From Parvularcula sp. (GTDB taxonomy: Bacteria > Pseudomonadota > Alphaproteobacteria > Caulobacterales > Parvularculaceae): a DNA stretch of 38,957 nt. Under the pieces are notes generated by a model that saw only the letters and a program-made list of their open reading frames with translations, was not told where the DNA came from and did not search any database. Location: the NCBI GenBank assembly GCA_002704915.1, contig PAIP01000030.1:1-38957 (forward strand). The letters are read 5' to 3'. Made by a program: the position numbers and the translations under genes. Below are positions 24,479-32,357 of this stretch, piece after piece. The stretch's first letter is position 1. Each line of letters begins with the position of its first letter.

Positions 24479-24503
24479 ACCGATGTTGCTGCTTGCTTGA
24501 CGA

Positions 24504-25115
24504 TCAGGGTTGGTAGCCGAGCTTGTCGCGCAGTGTCTTGCGCGCGCGATAGACGAGCATTTCAACACTCTTGCGCGATACGCCAAGGATCTCCGAACAT
24601 TCGATTTGAGAGCGCCCTTCAATCGTGTGCAGGACAAGCGCGCTGCGCATTTTGTGCGGCAGTGCGTCGATCGCCGCCGAAAGACGGCTTATTTCCTGGC
24701 GCCGGGCGACGATGTCCTCGACATTGGGGCCGAGATCGACGGGCTCAGGCGTGTAGGAGCCCGGCTCGTCTTCGTTATCGGGACGAGTAATGGATACGAA
24801 TTTGCGCAGCCGCTGCTTGCGACCGTAATCGCGGCATTTGTTGAGCGCGATGCGGTAAATCCAGGTGGTCGGTTTCCATGCTGGATCATAAGAGGCCGCT
24901 TTGGAAAAGACGCTTATGAAAACGTCCTGCAACAAATCTTCTGCTTCGCTTCTGGCACCCACATATCGAAGAATAAATCGAAACAACGGCGTCTTGTAAC
25001 GCGCCATTAACTCCGTAAACGAGGCATGATCGCCATCGGCGACTTCGGCCATCAGGTCCGCGTCGGACTTTTCGGCAAAGTCAATTCGCGTATTCTCTAA
25101 GGGTCTCAGCGACAT
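24504..25115 (-). CDS. ECF sigma factor, CnrH-like
   Basis: A 203-aa ECF sigma factor. Region 2 is DADLMAEVADGDHASFTELMARYKTPLFRFILRYVG with EAEDLLQDVFISVF and TTWIYRIALNKCRDYGRK. A linker rich in acid and proline follows, then region 4 with LSAAIDALPHKMRSALVLHTIEGRSQIECSEILGVSRKSVEMLVYRARKTLR. Start ATG 25115 lies within the end of the CnrX-like gene (35-bp overlap). The order anti-sigma/sensor/sigma is the same as cnrY-cnrX-cnrH of Cupriavidus metallidurans, where CnrH drives nickel/cobalt efflux. Here the target is more likely the neighbouring metal pumps, though no promoter consensus could be confirmed. Confidence 0.9.
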   Translation of the reverse strand: MSLRPLENTRIDFAEKSDADLMAEVADGDHASFTELMARYKTPLFRFILRYVGARSEAEDLLQDVFISVFSKAASYDPAWKPTTWIYRIALNKCRDYGRKQRLRKFVSITRPDNEDEPGSYTPEPVDLGPNVEDIVARRQEISRLSAAIDALPHKMRSALVLHTIEGRSQIECSEILGVSRKSVEMLVYRARKTLRDKLGYQP

Positions 25116-25524
25116 GACGGTCAAAAATCTCTTGTTGCTCCGGGTTCAGAATATCTCTCATCTCATAAAGGTGGCGAACGGACGTTTTTTGGTATTCGAG
25201 CATCGCCGTGTGGAAGTCTTCGATGGCGCGATCGATGTCGTCACTATAGGCGGATTCGCTTTCCATAAGGATTGCAAGATGGCGATTGGCGTCGGCGAGG
25301 CGGGATTCGAGTACGCCGTTTTCTTCAGCGTGACTGTGTTCGAGCACTTCCATCAGCTCGTGCTGCGCGTCCGTCAGGTGTAGTTCTGCAAATAATCTGT
25401 CGTGAAAATCTTCGTGGGTGTAATCTTGCGGCTGGAGAAGCCTCGCGCCGACCCACGCGCCGCCGGCGGCGGCCGCAGCCACCAAGGCGAGCGTCAGCAA
25501 TAACGGGCCGAATTTCAAATTCAT
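25081..25524 (-). CDS. Periplasmic metal sensor, CnrX-like
   Basis: A 147-aa membrane-anchored periplasmic sensor of the CnrX/heavy-metal-resistance family. One N-terminal helix (about 8-26) anchors it; the rest is helical hairpin. The metal ligands of CnrX appear with the right spacing: H37-x3-H41 (THEDFHDRL), a glutamate around E59, and H118-x3-M122 (RHLYEMRD). CnrX has H42/H46, E63 and H119/M123. Start ATG 25524 overlaps the stop of the CnrY-like gene (ATGA). Metal binding should release the sigma factor through CnrY. The true inducer (Co, Ni, Cu) cannot be told, and the genomic setting favours copper or a broad response. Confidence 0.88.
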   Translation of the reverse strand: MNLKFGPLLLTLALVAAAAAGGAWVGARLLQPQDYTHEDFHDRLFAELHLTDAQHELMEVLEHSHAEENGVLESRLADANRHLAILMESESAYSDDIDRAIEDFHTAMLEYQKTSVRHLYEMRDILNPEQQEIFDRHVAETLREYAN

Positions 25525-25823
25525 TTTTTTGTCTGGCCGAGCCATGTGGAGGGAAGATTCGGCGCGTCGGGCGCGAACACCGCCAATTCCGGCACCGAGG
25601 CGGTGGCGGTTGTCGCAAGCGGCGCGAACCCGACCGCGACGAGGCCCATGAAAAAACCGCCGGCCATTGCGACAGGGCGGAACGCCGGTCTGGCGGCGAT
25701 TGCTCCGACCGAAGCTGCCTCCCTGTCTCGCAACCGGGCCAGGACCTTGAGTTCCACTGGTTCTACGGGATCGCACGCCGTACGCTCCCTGTATTTACGC
25801 AACAACGCATCCAATTTCGGCAT
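25521..25823 (-). CDS. CnrY-like membrane anti-sigma protein
   Basis: A 100-aa protein with a soluble basic/acidic N-terminal half (MPKLDALLRKYRERTACD, ELKVLARLRDRE). One hydrophobic segment follows (about 54-74, AMAGGFFMGLVAVGFAPLA) and then a Pro/Ala-rich periplasmic tail. Sequence similarity to CnrY is weak by eye. Size, single membrane span, place ahead of a CnrX-like gene and ATGA coupling make it the expected anti-sigma factor. GGAG lies about ten bases before ATG 25823. It starts 121 bp after the end of copA on the same strand, so the trio could be read with the cueR-copA transcript or alone. Confidence 0.7.
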   Translation of the reverse strand: MPKLDALLRKYRERTACDPVEPVELKVLARLRDREAASVGAIAARPAFRPVAMAGGFFMGLVAVGFAPLATTATASVPELAVFAPDAPNLPSTWLGQTKK

Positions 25824-25944
25824 AAAGCGACTTCTCCGATTGGTCTAAAGGGATATACGCGCCTTTTCGCGCCGCCCCTCGCTGACGTTAAACCGTAGCC
25901 CATCGCCCTCATCCTTTCACCTCCTAAATAGCCGCATCCGCCGG

Positions 25945-28311
25945 TCACAATTTGACCCTGGTCAATCTTAGGGAATTTCCGATCACCGAGACCGAGCTGA
26001 ATGCCATTGCTGCAGCTGCGAGAATGGGGCTCAAAAGCAGGCCGAACACGGGATAGAGAACGCCCGCCGCGACCGGCACACCGGCGGAGTTGTAGACGAA
26101 CGCGAAAAACAGGTTTTCGCGAATATTGCGCATCACGGAGCGGCTCAGTTTGCGGGCGCGGACAATGCCGTTGAGATCGCCCTTGATCAGCGTGACGCCG
26201 GCGCTTTCGATGGCGATGTCGGAGCCCGCGCCCATGGCGATGCCGACATCGGCGGAGGCGAGGGCCGGCGCATCGTTGACGCCGTCTCCGGCCATGGCGA
26301 CCACGCGCCCGCCATCCCTTAATTTCTGCACGATTTCGCCCTTGTCCTGGGGCAGGACTTCGGCGCGCACATCTTCAATGCCAAGCTGGCGCGCGACCGC
26401 CATCGCCGTCGTCCTGTTGTCGCCGGTAAGCATGACGATCTTGACGCCCTGGCGCTTGAGGGTCTTGAGCGCTTCCTTCGTCGTCGGTTTGATCGGATCG
26501 GCGACGGCGACGACCCCGGCAAGCTTATTATCAACAGCGACATACATCGATGTTGCACCCGCTTTGCGCTGCTCCTCGGCTATCGCATCAAGCATGTCGG
26601 TCTCGACGCCAAGGGCGTCCATGAACCGTTTATTGCCAAGCGCGACGGCGCGGGCGTCGACGACGCCTTTGACGCCTTGTCCGGTCACGGCTTCGAAGTC
26701 TTCAGCGCGGTCCAGCGCCAGATCCCGTTCCTCCGCAGCAGTTACAATCGCCTCGGCGAGGGGATGTTCGCTGCCGCGTTCAAGGCTGGCCGCAAGACGC
26801 AACAAAGTATCGTCATCAAAAGTCGGTGCGGCGATAAGTTTCGATAATTTCGGCTTTCCTTCCGTCAACGTGCCGGTTTTATCGACGACAAGGGTGTCGA
26901 CTTTTTCCATGCGTTCCAATGCTTCAGCGTTCTTGATGAGAACGCCGGCCTGGGCACCGCGCCCGACGCCGACCATGATCGACATTGGCGTTGCGAGGCC
27001 GAGCGCGCAAGGGCAGGCGATAATCAGTACGGAAACGGCGATCACCAGCGCATAGGCGAACGACGGATGAGGCCCAACAGCGGCCCAAACGCCAAAGGCG
27101 ATGAGCGCGACGAGGATCACCGCCGGCACGAAATATCCAGATACGGCGTCTGCCAAACGTTGAATCGGCGCGCGGCTGCGCTGGGCCTCGGCAACCATTT
27201 TGACAATCTGCGACAGCATTGTTTCCGCGCCGACGCGATCGGCGCGCATGATGAAGGAGCCGGTCCCATTGAGCGTACCGCCGATCACTTTGTCGCCGGT
27301 CGTCTTTTCAACTGGCACGGCCTCGCCGGTGATCATCGATTCATCAATGGCGCTGCGGCCCTCAAGGACTTCGCCGTCCACCGGGATTTTTTCGCCCGGC
27401 CGCACCCGTAGGCGATCGCCGGCGTCGACGACGTCAAGATCGACTTCCTCTTCCGCGCCGTCGTCGCGAATACGCCTTGCTGTTTTTGGCGCAAGGTCGA
27501 GAAGCGCGCGCACCGCCGCGCCGGTTTTTTCCCGCGCGCTCAATTCCAGCACCTGGCCAAGAAGGACCAGCACGGTGATGACCGCCGCCGCCTCGAAATA
27601 GACGGCGACGGGGCCGCCTTCGTGGCGAAAGCTTTCCGGAAAGATCTGCGGGGTCAGCGCCGCGAGGACGCTGTAAACATAGGCTGCGCCGACGCCCATC
27701 GCGATCAGTGTAAACATATTGAGATTGCGCGACAGGAGAGACGCCCAGCCGCGCTGGAAAAATGGCCAGCCGGCCCACAAAACGACCGGTGTCGCCAGCG
27801 CAAGTTGAAGCCAGTTGGATTGTTGGATTGTGATGAAGCGATGCAAACCAACGCCGGAAACGTGCGCGCCCATTTCAAGGAAGAACACCGGAATGGCAAA
27901 GACAAGACCGATCCAGAAACGCCGGCGCATGTCGAGATATTCTACGCTCGGGCCCTTAACAGCCGTAACGTCCATGGGCTCAAGCCCCATGCCGCAGATC
28001 GGGCAGTCGCCAGGGCCGTCCTGCACGATCTCCGGATGCATCGGGCAGGTATATTGCGCGCCGGGGGCCGCCGGCGCCGGCTGAGGCCGCTCGCCCGAAA
28101 GATAGGGTTCGGGATCGGCGACAAATTTATCCCGGCAATGAGCGCTGCAGAAATAATAGGGCGCGCCATTATAGCGGGCGCGGTGTTCCGTGCGGTGCGG
28201 ATCGGCATCCATGCCGCAGACCGGATCTTTAACCGTAGCAACATCAGACGCTGCACGCGTATGATCCTTACAATGACCGGTTTTGCTTGCGGGAAGTTGA
28301 TCAGTTTTCAT
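25945..28311 (-). CDS. copA: Copper(I) P-type ATPase, CopA type with YHS and metal-binding leader
   Basis: P1B-1 ATPase exporting Cu(I) from the cytoplasm, 788 aa from ATG 28311, which lies inside the end of cueR (11-bp overlap). The N-terminus has no HMA domain. Instead it carries a YHS unit ([24 protein letters not shown], about 27-72) and a heavy-metal-binding short domain ([27 protein letters not shown], about 85-113). Eight membrane helices follow. Functional motifs are [10 protein letters not shown], the transport motif C433-P434-C435, [21 protein letters not shown] and [14 protein letters not shown]. The C-terminus ([27 protein letters not shown]) has the Cu(I) subgroup residues. It is coupled to cueR and so is under copper control. 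Confidence 0.96.
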   Translation of the reverse strand: MKTDQLPASKTGHCKDHTRAASDVATVKDPVCGMDADPHRTEHRARYNGAPYYFCSAHCRDKFVADPEPYLSGERPQPAPAAPGAQYTCPMHPEIVQDGPGDCPICGMGLEPMDVTAVKGPSVEYLDMRRRFWIGLVFAIPVFFLEMGAHVSGVGLHRFITIQQSNWLQLALATPVVLWAGWPFFQRGWASLLSRNLNMFTLIAMGVGAAYVYSVLAALTPQIFPESFRHEGGPVAVYFEAAAVITVLVLLGQVLELSAREKTGAAVRALLDLAPKTARRIRDDGAEEEVDLDVVDAGDRLRVRPGEKIPVDGEVLEGRSAIDESMITGEAVPVEKTTGDKVIGGTLNGTGSFIMRADRVGAETMLSQIVKMVAEAQRSRAPIQRLADAVSGYFVPAVILVALIAFGVWAAVGPHPSFAYALVIAVSVLIIACPCALGLATPMSIMVGVGRGAQAGVLIKNAEALERMEKVDTLVVDKTGTLTEGKPKLSKLIAAPTFDDDTLLRLAASLERGSEHPLAEAIVTAAEERDLALDRAEDFEAVTGQGVKGVVDARAVALGNKRFMDALGVETDMLDAIAEEQRKAGATSMYVAVDNKLAGVVAVADPIKPTTKEALKTLKRQGVKIVMLTGDNRTTAMAVARQLGIEDVRAEVLPQDKGEIVQKLRDGGRVVAMAGDGVNDAPALASADVGIAMGAGSDIAIESAGVTLIKGDLNGIVRARKLSRSVMRNIRENLFFAFVYNSAGVPVAAGVLYPVFGLLLSPILAAAAMAFSSVSVIGNSLRLTRVKL

Positions 28312-28714
28312 GGAATTCGCTTTCTTCTTCCATGGCGAGGCCTTTAAGGATGGGGCAGTCCGGCCGATCGTCGCCATGGCATTCATCGATCAGCGTCGTC
28401 AGCGTGTGTTTCATTGATTTGAGGTTTTTCAGCTTGCGGTCGATTTCGGCGATCTTCCGTTTGGCGATCGCTTTAACGTCAGCGCTCGCCCGGTTGGGGT
28501 CGGTGTAAAGCGAAACGAGCTCACGGCATTCCTCGAGCGAGAAACCGAGACGCCGCGCTGTGTGGATAAAGCGCAGAAGATGAACGTCATTTTCACCATA
28601 GTCGCGGTAGCCGGATGTGCTGCGCGCCGGCGACGGGGCGACATTCGCTTCTTCGTAATAACGGATGGTTTTCGCCGGGAGGCCCGATCTTGCCGATGCT
28701 TCGCCTATATTCAT
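28301..28714 (-). CDS. cueR: Copper-responsive MerR-family regulator CueR
   Basis: A 137-aa MerR-family activator. The helix-turn-helix is [22 protein letters not shown], with the wing [17 protein letters not shown] and the long dimer helix about residues 75-108. The metal loop carries C112 and C120 in [17 protein letters not shown], the same two numbers as in E. coli CueR and the mark of Cu(I)/Ag(I)/Au(I) sensing. GAGG lies eight bases before ATG 28714. It lies downstream of a CueR-type promoter at 28874-28904 and starts in an ATGA overlap with a 37-codon ORF, so it should activate its own operon together with copA. Confidence 0.95.
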   Translation of the reverse strand: MNIGEASARSGLPAKTIRYYEEANVAPSPARSTSGYRDYGENDVHLLRFIHTARRLGFSLEECRELVSLYTDPNRASADVKAIAKRKIAEIDRKLKNLKSMKHTLTTLIDECHGDDRPDCPILKGLAMEEESEFHEN

Positions 28715-28824
28715 GTCGTTCGCCTCAAAATCCTTTCAACTGTCAGTACCCGATGCGATCGAGCAATGACCGCCGCCTTGCGCGCTAAAACGTCCACTAA
28801 CGTCGTCGTTTTCGAACCCGCCAT
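28711..28824 (-). CDS. Small ORF upstream of and coupled to cueR
   Basis: A 37-codon frame starts at ATG 28824 with a strong GGGAGG site six bases upstream and ends in an ATGA overlap with cueR. It lies inside the leader of the transcript expected from the CueR promoter (start near 28867). The peptide is basic and has no membrane span: it begins MAGSKTTTLVDVLARKAAV and ends ERILRRTT. The ribosome site, coupling and promoter placement argue that it is translated. I recognise no family. It could be a leader controlling cueR translation or a small functional peptide. Confidence 0.48.
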   Translation of the reverse strand: MAGSKTTTLVDVLARKAAVIARSHRVLTVERILRRTT

Positions 28825-29223
28825 TTTGGACCTCCCGCCAGCTTGATAACGCCATTTCGTCGAGCCAGGGGGCAATTTAGAGATTCCAGTTACTGGAAGG
28901 TCAAGCGTTTTTTCTCGGCGCAGGGAGGAGCCGACGAACCAGGGGAATATCGCGCCGTACATACAATGCTTGAGGCGACGCCGAATGCTACGAAACGACC
29001 CAACCGATGGCCTCTCCAAAAAAAATCGCCTGTTTGCGAACGCGTTTTGCGTGCCGGACATAAATCGGGTGTGTGTCATGCGGGATCAGGCGGTTTGGTG
29101 CGTATTGAACTTCACACGGTCGCCAGCCGGGGGATCCTTAACGCTGCGTTATGGAAATTACTGCCTGCGGGAATGGACAGAAAAGCGCCGTCAGGCGTGA
29201 GGACAGGAGTTGAGTTCGATCGC
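28825..29223. other. Intergenic region between the cueR operon and cusC
   Basis: This 399-bp gap holds the CueR-type promoter (28874-28904) firing leftward and the start region of cusC on the right. I see no second CueR dyad and no obvious plus-strand promoter for the cusCBA genes. A long open plus-strand frame extends upstream of cusC from 28843, but it has no signal peptide at that start and is not a credible extension. Confidence 0.6.
28874..28904 (-). promoter_or_regulatory. CueR-type promoter and operator for the cueR-copA operon
   Basis: On the minus strand, TTGACC (28899-28904) and TAAATT (28874-28879) are separated by 19 bp, the long spacer of MerR-family-activated promoters. The spacer holds a perfect dyad TTCCAG-TAA-CTGGAA (28884-28898), matching the known CueR box. 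Transcription runs toward the small ORF, cueR and copA. Confidence 0.88.
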
Positions 29224-30495
29224 ATGATTACCGGAGCAAATACCCGTCGGCGGAACAGAACGTCGCTTGCCGCGCTTGCAGCAGTTTTACTTGCCGGCGC
29301 GGCCCCTGGGGCAGCGTGTCAAGGCTTGACTATTGACGGCGCCGTGGCGATTGCGCTGGGCGCTAACGATCCGACCGTCGCGCGCTTTGCGGAACGCGCT
29401 AGCGCACTGGATGACCGCGCCGTTTCCGACTCGCAATTGCCTGATCCGCAATTGCGCGTTGGTCTCCAGAATTTTCCGGTTGATACGTTTGATTTCGAAC
29501 AGGAAGCGATGACGCAGGTGCAGGTCGGCGTGCGCCAGAGTTTTCCGCGGGGGAAGACACTCTCGAAAACGCGGGAGCGGCGCGAGGCGGAAGCAATCGG
29601 ACAGCGCGCTTCGGGCTCCTTGCAGGAATTGCAGATTGTGCTTGATACCCGCACGGCTTGGCTTGACCTTTACTATTGGCTCGGTGCCCGGGAAACGGTT
29701 CGCGAAAGTCGCGAGGTCGTCAATGAGCTGGTCGAGGTGATCCAGACGTCGTTCGCAGTCGGCGTGCAATCGAACCAGGATTTGTTGCGCGCGGAACTGG
29801 AATTGAGCCTGCTGGATGACCGGGCCGTCGAAGTTGAGCGCCAGATAGACGCACGACTTGCGGATCTGGCGCGCCTCATTGGTCCCGAACATGCGCGCCG
29901 TGCGATTGACGATGCGTTTCCGGGCCTGCCGGCGCCGCCGGCGCGCCAGCTGATCGAAGACGGGCTTGTCAATCATCCATCCTCGATAGTGGAAGATGCG
30001 GTGATTGAAGTCCGGGAAAGCGACGTCGAGATCGCGAAACAGCAATATCGTCCGGGGTGGTCGCTTGACGCCGGCTACGGTGCGCGCGGCGGTGATCGGG
30101 CGGATTTCGCCTCCGCCATGGTGGTGCTCGATATCCCGATCTTCACCGGCAAGCGGCAGGATCGTCGTCTTTCCGCCGCCAAGAAAGAGCGCGCTGCCGC
30201 CCGGTTCGACCGCATGGCGACGCTTTTGGAACTGAAAAAAGCGCTCGATCGGACCTATGCGGATTGGGAGCGGCTAGACGCGCGCGTCGACCTGTTCGAA
30301 CGGGTCGTCGTCGATCGCGCAAGCGCCAATGCCGAAGCAGCGCTCGACGGTTATCAAAATCAGGTTTCCGATTTCGCCGAACTGGTCCGCTCGCAACTCG
30401 CCGAACTCGACACGGAGCTGCAGTTGCGGCGCCTGCGCGTCGAACACGCCAAGGCGCAGTCGCAACTTTTATACCTCGCAGGTGAACGACCATGA
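29224..30495 (+). CDS. cusC: Outer membrane efflux protein of TolC/CusC family
   Basis: Outer-membrane channel of the tripartite Cus-type pump, 423 aa. Start ATG 29224 gives a basic head and signal peptide (RRRNRTSLAALAAVLLAGAAPGAACQ, about 7-33). A cysteine at 32 in AACQ could allow lipidation, but the lipobox is poor. The body shows two OEP repeats with LQNFPVDTFDFEQEAMTQVQVGVRQSFPRGK and a second half with VVLDIPIFTGKRQDRRLSAAKKE, and long coiled-coil helices in each. An AGGAG lies about 15 bases upstream, far but nearest. The stop overlaps cusB (ATGA). No Cus-type regulator (CusRS) is next to it. Confidence 0.9.
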   Translation: MITGANTRRRNRTSLAALAAVLLAGAAPGAACQGLTIDGAVAIALGANDPTVARFAERASALDDRAVSDSQLPDPQLRVGLQNFPVDTFDFEQEAMTQVQVGVRQSFPRGKTLSKTRERREAEAIGQRASGSLQELQIVLDTRTAWLDLYYWLGARETVRESREVVNELVEVIQTSFAVGVQSNQDLLRAELELSLLDDRAVEVERQIDARLADLARLIGPEHARRAIDDAFPGLPAPPARQLIEDGLVNHPSSIVEDAVIEVRESDVEIAKQQYRPGWSLDAGYGARGGDRADFASAMVVLDIPIFTGKRQDRRLSAAKKERAAARFDRMATLLELKKALDRTYADWERLDARVDLFERVVVDRASANAEAALDGYQNQVSDFAELVRSQLAELDTELQLRRLRVEHAKAQSQLLYLAGERP

Positions 30496-32357
30496 TGAAA
30501 CGCATTTTTCCGATAGCGCTTGTTCTTCTTATCGGCGCGGCGATTGGCTATGGCGCGGCGATTTTCGGCGGCGCGAACGAAGATACAAGCGCTGCCGGCG
30601 GAGAGGGCGGCCGCGAGATCGCCTATTATAAAGCGCCCATGGATCCGAATTTCCGGAGCGACAAGCCGGGCAAATCGCCAATGGGGATGGATCTCATTCC
30701 CGTTTATGAAGACGAACTGGCGAGCGGTGCGGGCGGAAAGACGAGTTCAGTCAGCATCGACGCCTCGGTCGTCAATAATATTGGCGTTCGCACTGCGAAG
30801 GTCGAGTACGGATCACTAAGACCGTCCATCCGAACGGTCGGGCGGATCGAATATGACGAAGAACGCGTCGCAAATTTTCATTTACGATCCAGCGGATGGA
30901 TCGAACGCCTAAGTGTTCGTGCGGAAGGAGAGCCGGTTGAAAAAGGCGCGCTTCTCTTCGAAGTTTACTCCCCTGATCTCGTCAATGCGCAGGCGGAATT
31001 TTTGCAGGCCCTGCGCAGCGGCCGCGAACAATATATAGAGGCCGGGAAAGACCGGCTGCGCGCCCTTGATATTTCCGAACAGCAGATCGCCAACCTCGAA
31101 AAGAATGGGCAGGTTCAGCAATATGTCCGGTTTTACGCACCGATCACCGGCGTCGTCACCGCGCTCAACGTAGCGGATGGCCAGTATGTGAAACCCGATA
31201 CGGAAATCATGGCGCTTGCGGATCTGTCAACGGTTTGGCTGATGAGCGATGTCTTTGAATCCAACGCCGATCAATTGCGCACGGGCGCACGAGTTTTAGG
31301 CAATTCGAAATTCGAGCCCGGGACGACGATCGAAGGCGTCGTCGATTACGTTTACCCTGACCTTGACCCGATGACGCGGACGATCCCTGTACGCACGGTT
31401 CTCGACAATTCTGACGGCGATCTCAAGCCCGGCATGTTCATGACGGTTTCGGTCGCCGGGCCGGAACGCGCCGAGACAACCGTCATTCCGCGCGAAGCGC
31501 TCATCCGGACCGGTCGGCAGGAGCGCGTTATTCTGGCGCTCGACGGCGGTCAATTCCAGCCGGCGGCTGTCACAAGCGGCATTGAAGCGGACGGCAAGAT
31601 CGAAATTCTGTCCGGGCTCAATCCCGGGGAAACGGTGGTCGTTTCAGGACAATTCCTGATCGATTCGGAATCCAGCTTTTCCGGCGCGGCGCTCAGGATG
31701 CAGCCAATGCGCCACGACCATGACGGCGAGGGAGATCCGGAGGGCGTCGGCGTCATCAACTCCATCAGCGACGACGGGCGAACTATTAATCTGACGCACG
31801 ATCCGATCACCGCCATAGATTGGCCGGCCATGACCATGGACTTGCCGCTCGCAGAAGGAGTGGGCGCGGACGCGCTCGGGCCCGGCGGCGATATCGAATT
31901 CACCCTCGCGTTCGACGAGGAAACCGGCGGCTACGAAATCACTTCGATCGCGGTGGTCGAGCCCATTCATGAGCATGATGCGCCGCCAGATAAAAGTGCG
32001 TCTGCCGAACAGGCGGACGCGATGGATCATTCCGCCCATAACGCGTCTATGGATGAAATTGGTCCTTCAGAAGCGACAGACCAAATGGATCATTCGGCGC
32101 ACGGCGCCTCGGCTTCAAGCGAACGACCACTTGTGAAAGCGTTTGGCGTTGTCAAATCCGTGAGTGCGGAAGAAAAAAAGATCACCGTTCAACACGACGC
32201 CATCCCGGAGATCGGATGGCCGGCCATGACCATGGATTTTCCGGTCTCTGATTCAATGGACCTTGCTTCTGTCCCCATGGGGGAGCGCATCGCCTTTCTG
32301 ATCCGTGAGACCGGCGACAGCCGCTACATCATCGACGCCGTGGAGGCCGCCCAATGA
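30492..32357 (+). CDS. cusB: RND periplasmic adaptor CusB fused to two CusF-like domains
   Basis: Membrane fusion protein of a copper/silver RND pump, 621 aa. A membrane anchor (about 5-25) is followed by the CusB metal segment YKAPMDPN/SPMGMDLIPVYE (about 46-72), then the usual lipoyl, hairpin and barrel domains (about 80-400). Two CusF-like domains follow, a rare doubling. The first has H436, W444, M447 and M449 (HDP, DWPAMTM); the second has H568, W576, M579 and M581 (HDA, GWPAMTM). Both have the same spacing as the E. coli CusF ligands H36, W44, M47 and M49. A His/Met/Asp linker (about 495-545), with two copies of MDHSAH, joins them. The start overlaps the cusC stop and the end overlaps cusA. 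Metallochaperone and adaptor are thus one chain. Confidence 0.95.
   Translation: MMKRIFPIALVLLIGAAIGYGAAIFGGANEDTSAAGGEGGREIAYYKAPMDPNFRSDKPGKSPMGMDLIPVYEDELASGAGGKTSSVSIDASVVNNIGVRTAKVEYGSLRPSIRTVGRIEYDEERVANFHLRSSGWIERLSVRAEGEPVEKGALLFEVYSPDLVNAQAEFLQALRSGREQYIEAGKDRLRALDISEQQIANLEKNGQVQQYVRFYAPITGVVTALNVADGQYVKPDTEIMALADLSTVWLMSDVFESNADQLRTGARVLGNSKFEPGTTIEGVVDYVYPDLDPMTRTIPVRTVLDNSDGDLKPGMFMTVSVAGPERAETTVIPREALIRTGRQERVILALDGGQFQPAAVTSGIEADGKIEILSGLNPGETVVVSGQFLIDSESSFSGAALRMQPMRHDHDGEGDPEGVGVINSISDDGRTINLTHDPITAIDWPAMTMDLPLAEGVGADALGPGGDIEFTLAFDEETGGYEITSIAVVEPIHEHDAPPDKSASAEQADAMDHSAHNASMDEIGPSEATDQMDHSAHGASASSERPLVKAFGVVKSVSAEEKKITVQHDAIPEIGWPAMTMDFPVSDSMDLASVPMGERIAFLIRETGDSRYIIDAVEAAQ

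Noticed and set aside
27622-28347. 241-codon plus-strand frame opposite copA
   Set aside because: Shadow of copA and cueR; no motif and no ribosome site.
28843-29223. Upstream extension of cusC
   Set aside because: The frame is open but lacks a signal peptide at that start; the signal begins just after 29224.
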